From positions 59,440-123,439 of the forward strand of contig JABHBK010000008.1 of assembly GCA_018673915.1 (NCBI GenBank): DNA of 64,000 bases, in the 5' to 3' direction. Numbering within the stretch: the stretch's first letter is position 1; every line of letters starts with the position of its first letter. This stretch comes from Nitrospina sp. Its GTDB lineage: Bacteria; Nitrospinota; Nitrospinia; Nitrospinales; VA-1. Below, in pieces: positions 60,771 through 64,000 of the stretch. Below the pieces are notes generated by a model. That model was not told where the DNA came from and did not search any database. It was given only the letters and a program-made list of their open reading frames with translations. Both the position numbers and the translations under genes were made by a program.

Positions 60771-63332
60771 ATGGTATTTGGTTTAATCAAAAAGCTAGTG
60801 GGTACCCACAATGGTCGCGAAATTAAGCGTATACAGGCTTATGTAGAGGCTGTTAATGCCCTTGAAGAAGAAATCAAGATACTTTCCGATGACCAGCTTA
60901 GGGCGAAAACACCAGAGCTGAAAGAAAAACTGGCTAACGGTTCTTCACTGGAAGATATCCTTCCCGAGGCGTTTGCGGTAGCCCGTGAAGCCAGTTGGCG
61001 GACGCTGGAAATGCGCCCCTTCGATGTGCAGATCATTGGCGGGGTCGTTTTGCATGAAGGGAAAATAGCGGAAATGAAAACGGGGGAAGGAAAAACCCTG
61101 ATGGCTACTTTGCCGGTTTATTTAAATGCATTATCGGGAAAGGGCGTGCATGTTGTAACGGTTAATGATTATCTGGCTCGCCGTGACAGCGAATGGATGG
61201 GTAAGATTTATAATTTTCTGGGTTTGTCTGTGGGCATGATCTATCACGATATTCCTGAGGAAGATAGAAAAGCCGCTTATGCCGCCGATGTATTGTATGG
61301 CACCAACAATGAGTTTGGGTTTGATTATCTTCGAGACAACATGAAGTTCTCAAAAGACCAAATGGTTCAGCGGGAATTGAATTTTGCCATTGTCGATGAA
61401 GTGGACAGTATATTAATCGATGAGGCCCGCACACCTTTGATCATTTCAGGTCAGGCGGAAGAATCCACAGATAAATATTACAAAGTAAACCAGGTCATTC
61501 CTAGGCTGAAAAAAGAAGAGCATTACCTGATTGATGAAAAAGCCAAGACGGCATCCTTGACGGATGAAGGAATTGCCATCATGGAAAAACTGTTGAATGT
61601 AGAGAACCTGTATGACCCAGCTAACATAGAAACCCTCCATTGCCTTAACCAGGCGGTTAAAGCACATGGCCTGTTTAAAAATGAAGTGGATTATGTGGTC
61701 AATGATGGAGAGGTCATTATTATTGATGAGTTCACAGGTCGAATGATGGCAGGTAGGCGTTATAGTGATGGGTTGCACCAAGCTTTGGAAGCGAAAGAAG
61801 GGGTGAAAATAGAAAACGAAAACCAAACCCTCGCTAGCATCACATTCCAAAATTATTTTCGTATGTATGAAAAACTTGGTGGCATGACCGGAACAGCGGA
61901 TACCGAAGCGGAAGAATTTGGGTCAATTTATAAGCTCCATGTGGTTGTGGTTCCCACTAATCAGCCTATGGTTCGAGAAGATTGTCCCGATGTAATTTAC
62001 AGAACAGAAAGTGAAAAATTTGATGCTGTCATCGAAGAGATCCAGGAATTAAATTCTGCAAAGAGACCTGTCCTGGTCGGTACGATATCCATTGAGCGGT
62101 CAGAACTTTTGAGCAAAAAGTTGAAAAAATTTGGTATCAAGCACAATGTTTTAAATGCCAAACATCACGAACAAGAGGCTGAAATTATTTCCCAGGCTGG
62201 GCAACCGGGCGCGGTGACCATTGCCACAAATATGGCCGGAAGAGGTACAGATATTGTTTTGGGGGAGGGAATTCCGGAACTGGGTGGTCTCCATATTCTT
62301 GGGACAGAGCGCCATGAAAGCCGACGTATTGATAATCAGTTGAGAGGACGTTCCGGGAGGCAGGGAGATAAGGGTTCTTCCCGTTTTTATCTAAGTCTTG
62401 AGGATGATCTATTACGTATTTTTGGATCTGATAAAATTTCCCCTTTGATGGCCCGACTGGGAATGGAAGATGGACAACCTATTGAGCATGCCATGGTTTC
62501 CAAAGCAGTTGCCAATGCCCAGAGGAAGGTCGAGGCTCATAATTTTGATATCCGTAAGCATCTCCTGGAATATGATGATGTCATGAACCGTCAAAGAGAA
62601 GTCCTCTATGCTTTGCGTCGGGATATCATAAATACGGATAATGGCAAAGAAATCCTGTTGGAAATGGCGGAAGAAGTGGTAGATGATGCGTTGGAGGAAA
62701 TTGCCCATGAAAAGGTATACGCTGAAGAGTGGGACATCGAAGCGCTAAATGAAATATTGGAACGGCAGTTTGCAGTTCACATCGAGAAATCCAGCGATCA
62801 TGAACTAACACTTCAGGGAAGTACAAAATTAGAGTTGGAAAACTGTAATAGAGAAATACTTCACGACACTGTTATGGAAGCAGTTGTCCAAGCCTATGAA
62901 ACAAAAGAAGAGGGTATTGAAGTCGACTTCATGCGGCATGTCGAAAAAGTAATCATGCTTCAGGTTCTGGATGGTCTATGGAAAGATCACTTATTAGGGA
63001 TGGACCATATGAAGGAAGGCATTGGCTTGCGGGGCTATGCTCAGAAAAATCCTCTAACAGAATATAAAAAAGAAGGGTTTGATTTGTTTGGTGCCATGAT
63101 GGCCCGCATAAAAGAAGAAACAACCGAATATTTGTTCAAGGTTCAGATTAATCAAGAAGTGGATATGTCAGATGAATTGACGAACAAACCTGCAAAGGTT
63201 GTGGAACACCGGGGGAGCTCGGAAACCTCCGAAAAACCGGTAACTGTTCGGCGCGATGAAGAAAAGGTGGGCCGTAACGACCCATGTCCGTGTGGGAGTG
63301 GTAAGAAATACAAAAAATGCCATGGAAATTAA
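60771..63332 (+). CDS. secA: Preprotein translocase ATPase SecA
   Basis: 853 residues. The DEAD motor has Walker A with GEGKT (105-109). [14 protein letters not shown], the [19 protein letters not shown] segment, [27 protein letters not shown] and [12 protein letters not shown] follow. The C-terminal zinc module [15 protein letters not shown] starts at Cys839 and binds SecB or ribosomes. It drives export through SecYEG. Its stop lies 13 bases from the convergent DksA-type gene; an ACCGC-AGC-GCGGT mini-hairpin at 63334-63346 lies between them. Confidence 0.98.
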   Translation: MVFGLIKKLVGTHNGREIKRIQAYVEAVNALEEEIKILSDDQLRAKTPELKEKLANGSSLEDILPEAFAVAREASWRTLEMRPFDVQIIGGVVLHEGKIAEMKTGEGKTLMATLPVYLNALSGKGVHVVTVNDYLARRDSEWMGKIYNFLGLSVGMIYHDIPEEDRKAAYAADVLYGTNNEFGFDYLRDNMKFSKDQMVQRELNFAIVDEVDSILIDEARTPLIISGQAEESTDKYYKVNQVIPRLKKEEHYLIDEKAKTASLTDEGIAIMEKLLNVENLYDPANIETLHCLNQAVKAHGLFKNEVDYVVNDGEVIIIDEFTGRMMAGRRYSDGLHQALEAKEGVKIENENQTLASITFQNYFRMYEKLGGMTGTADTEAEEFGSIYKLHVVVVPTNQPMVREDCPDVIYRTESEKFDAVIEEIQELNSAKRPVLVGTISIERSELLSKKLKKFGIKHNVLNAKHHEQEAEIISQAGQPGAVTIATNMAGRGTDIVLGEGIPELGGLHILGTERHESRRIDNQLRGRSGRQGDKGSSRFYLSLEDDLLRIFGSDKISPLMARLGMEDGQPIEHAMVSKAVANAQRKVEAHNFDIRKHLLEYDDVMNRQREVLYALRRDIINTDNGKEILLEMAEEVVDDALEEIAHEKVYAEEWDIEALNEILERQFAVHIEKSSDHELTLQGSTKLELENCNREILHDTVMEAVVQAYETKEEGIEVDFMRHVEKVIMLQVLDGLWKDHLLGMDHMKEGIGLRGYAQKNPLTEYKKEGFDLFGAMMARIKEETTEYLFKVQINQEVDMSDELTNKPAKVVEHRGSSETSEKPVTVRRDEEKVGRNDPCPCGSGKKYKKCHGN

Positions 63333-63345
63333 GACCGCAGCGCGG

Positions 63346-64000
63346 TTAAATATTTTCGGCGGCTTCCTGGCATTCAATACATAAAGCAGTCAATGGCATA
63401 ATCTGCAAACGCTTCAGCGTTATCTTCTTTTCGCAGGATTCACATTCCCCATAAGTACCGCTGTTTATTCGAAACAAGGTGTCCTCAATAAGCTTGAGTT
63501 CATTACGGTCTCTGCTCGACAATTGAAAAATCATTTCCCTCCCTTCAAGGCTTGAGGCAAGATCAATTTCGTTGCTGAAAGTCAAATCTCCTGCTTCCCG
63601 TTCCACAGACTGGGAAGACCGAATCAACTTCATCAATTCCGAACGGTTGGCAATAAGTCGCTCACGAATTTTAAGAATCGCGGGATCAAGGTTAGGAAGT
63701 TCCTGCTTTACAAGCCTTAACTTCCCAGGTTTGAGGCCGGTTTGTTTAGCTTTTTTATTCGTTGAGGTACTTTTTGCAGGAGAAGCCTTTGCTTTAACAG
63801 CTTTTTTCACAGCCGTTTTACTTTTTGCGACTTTCTTTTTAGCTACCTTTTTCTTGGCGGGTGCTGTCTTTTTTACGACTTTCTTTTTAGCTACCTTTTT
63901 CTTGGCGGGTGCTGTCTTTTTCGCGACTTTCTTTTTAGCTACCTTTTTCTTGGCGGGTGCTGTCTTTTTCGCGACTTTCTTTTTAGCCACTTTTTTCTTG
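63346..64000 (-). CDS. DksA/TraR-type zinc-finger protein with lysine/alanine-rich repeat tail, partial
   Basis: At least 218 codons; the frame is still open at the right edge and keeps the same repeat there, so the true start is outside. A GTG at 63990 lies inside the repeat and is not the likely start. The C-terminal domain (about the last 110 residues) is DksA/TraR-like: a coiled coil with RERLIANRSELMKL, then the zinc finger CESCEKKITLKRLQIMPLTALCIEC. The N-terminal tail is built of KKKVAKKKVAKKTAPA units, like histone H1 or bacterial Hc1/AlgP tails, implying DNA or RNA binding. DksA-type proteins modulate RNA polymerase; whether this one does is inferred. Confidence 0.85.
   Translation of the reverse strand, partial: KKKVAKKKVAKKTAPAKKKVAKKKVAKKTAPAKKKVAKKKVVKKTAPAKKKVAKKKVAKSKTAVKKAVKAKASPAKSTSTNKKAKQTGLKPGKLRLVKQELPNLDPAILKIRERLIANRSELMKLIRSSQSVEREAGDLTFSNEIDLASSLEGREMIFQLSSRDRNELKLIEDTLFRINSGTYGECESCEKKITLKRLQIMPLTALCIECQEAAENI
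63843..64000. repeat. 48-bp tandem repeat within the DksA-type gene
   Basis: Three nearly identical 48-base copies (starting at 63843, 63891 and 63939) plus a partial copy running off the window. They encode 16 residues each and stay in frame. Such repeats can change copy number by slippage or recombination and so alter tail length. Confidence 0.85.

Noticed and set aside
63988..63990. GTG at 63990 as start of the DksA-type gene
   Set aside because: It lies within the Lys-rich repeat and the same repeat continues in frame to the window edge, so the real start is outside.
63843..64000. CRISPR-like array
   Set aside because: The 48-base units are contiguous without spacers and encode an in-frame protein repeat.

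Overview
The window is a dense chromosomal stretch from a Gram-negative bacterium of low to moderate GC. LptF, a lipid A/core-type glycosyltransferase, lipoproteins with lipoboxes and LspA all imply an outer membrane. LL-diaminopimelate aminotransferase, heme-c sensor chemoreceptors, several c-type cytochromes and a cobalamin cluster with an aerobic BluB module suggest a respiring environmental lineage. Nitrospinota or a deep deltaproteobacterial-type group would fit, but this is inference from gene content; no rRNA or tRNA gene was seen to settle it. I saw no prophage, IS element or CRISPR array.

Layout. 1-2.7 kb (minus): two tandem paralogous small secreted His/Cys-motif proteins (the first cut by the left edge), then a J-domain protein translationally coupled to an unknown membrane protein. 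3-11.4 kb (plus): a chemoreceptor island of three large methyl-accepting proteins, two carrying periplasmic CxxCH (DUF3365-type) heme domains, plus a stand-alone DUF3365 sensor gene broken by one in-frame TAG. 11.6-15.2 kb (plus): tmk, ubiX, a cysteine desulfurase and thiI, meeting folK and dapL head-on. 17.2-28.1 kb (minus): a cobalamin late-pathway cluster (cbiP, cbiA, cobO, cobS, a cobU-bluB fusion, cobD, cbiB, cobT) with three unknown or electron-transfer secreted proteins among its last genes. 28.2-32.8 kb (minus): an esterase, a CCA-adding/poly(A) polymerase, and a MinD-like ATPase next to a very acidic membrane-anchored protein.

33-39.4 kb (plus): LPS-type glycosyltransferase, M50 metalloprotease, trpS, ileS, lspA. 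39.4-49.5 kb: mixed single genes (ABM protein, a DJ-1-like protein lacking the cysteine, yajQ-type, gdhA, small transporters, cytochrome c, CBS protein, lptF, lipA, an HDOD protein, a lytic transglycosylase). 49.4-54.3 kb (minus): a double GT4 glycosyltransferase preceded by a 59-codon gene with a strong promoter, proline dehydrogenase, and an FG-GAP repeat lipoprotein. 54.5-63.3 kb (plus): the conserved rpsF-ssb-rpsR-DUF2232-rplI-dnaB operon with a structured leader, then a TPR protein, an M23 peptidase and secA. The right edge cuts a DksA/TraR-type zinc-finger protein with a lysine-rich repeat tail.

The most unusual items are the chemoreceptor island (in-frame amber stop, plus a near-perfect terminator-like hairpin inside a receptor coding sequence), the cobU-bluB fusion, the unlisted 59-codon gene upstream of the double glycosyltransferase, the tandem His/Cys secreted paralogs, and the histone-H1-like tail on the DksA-type protein.
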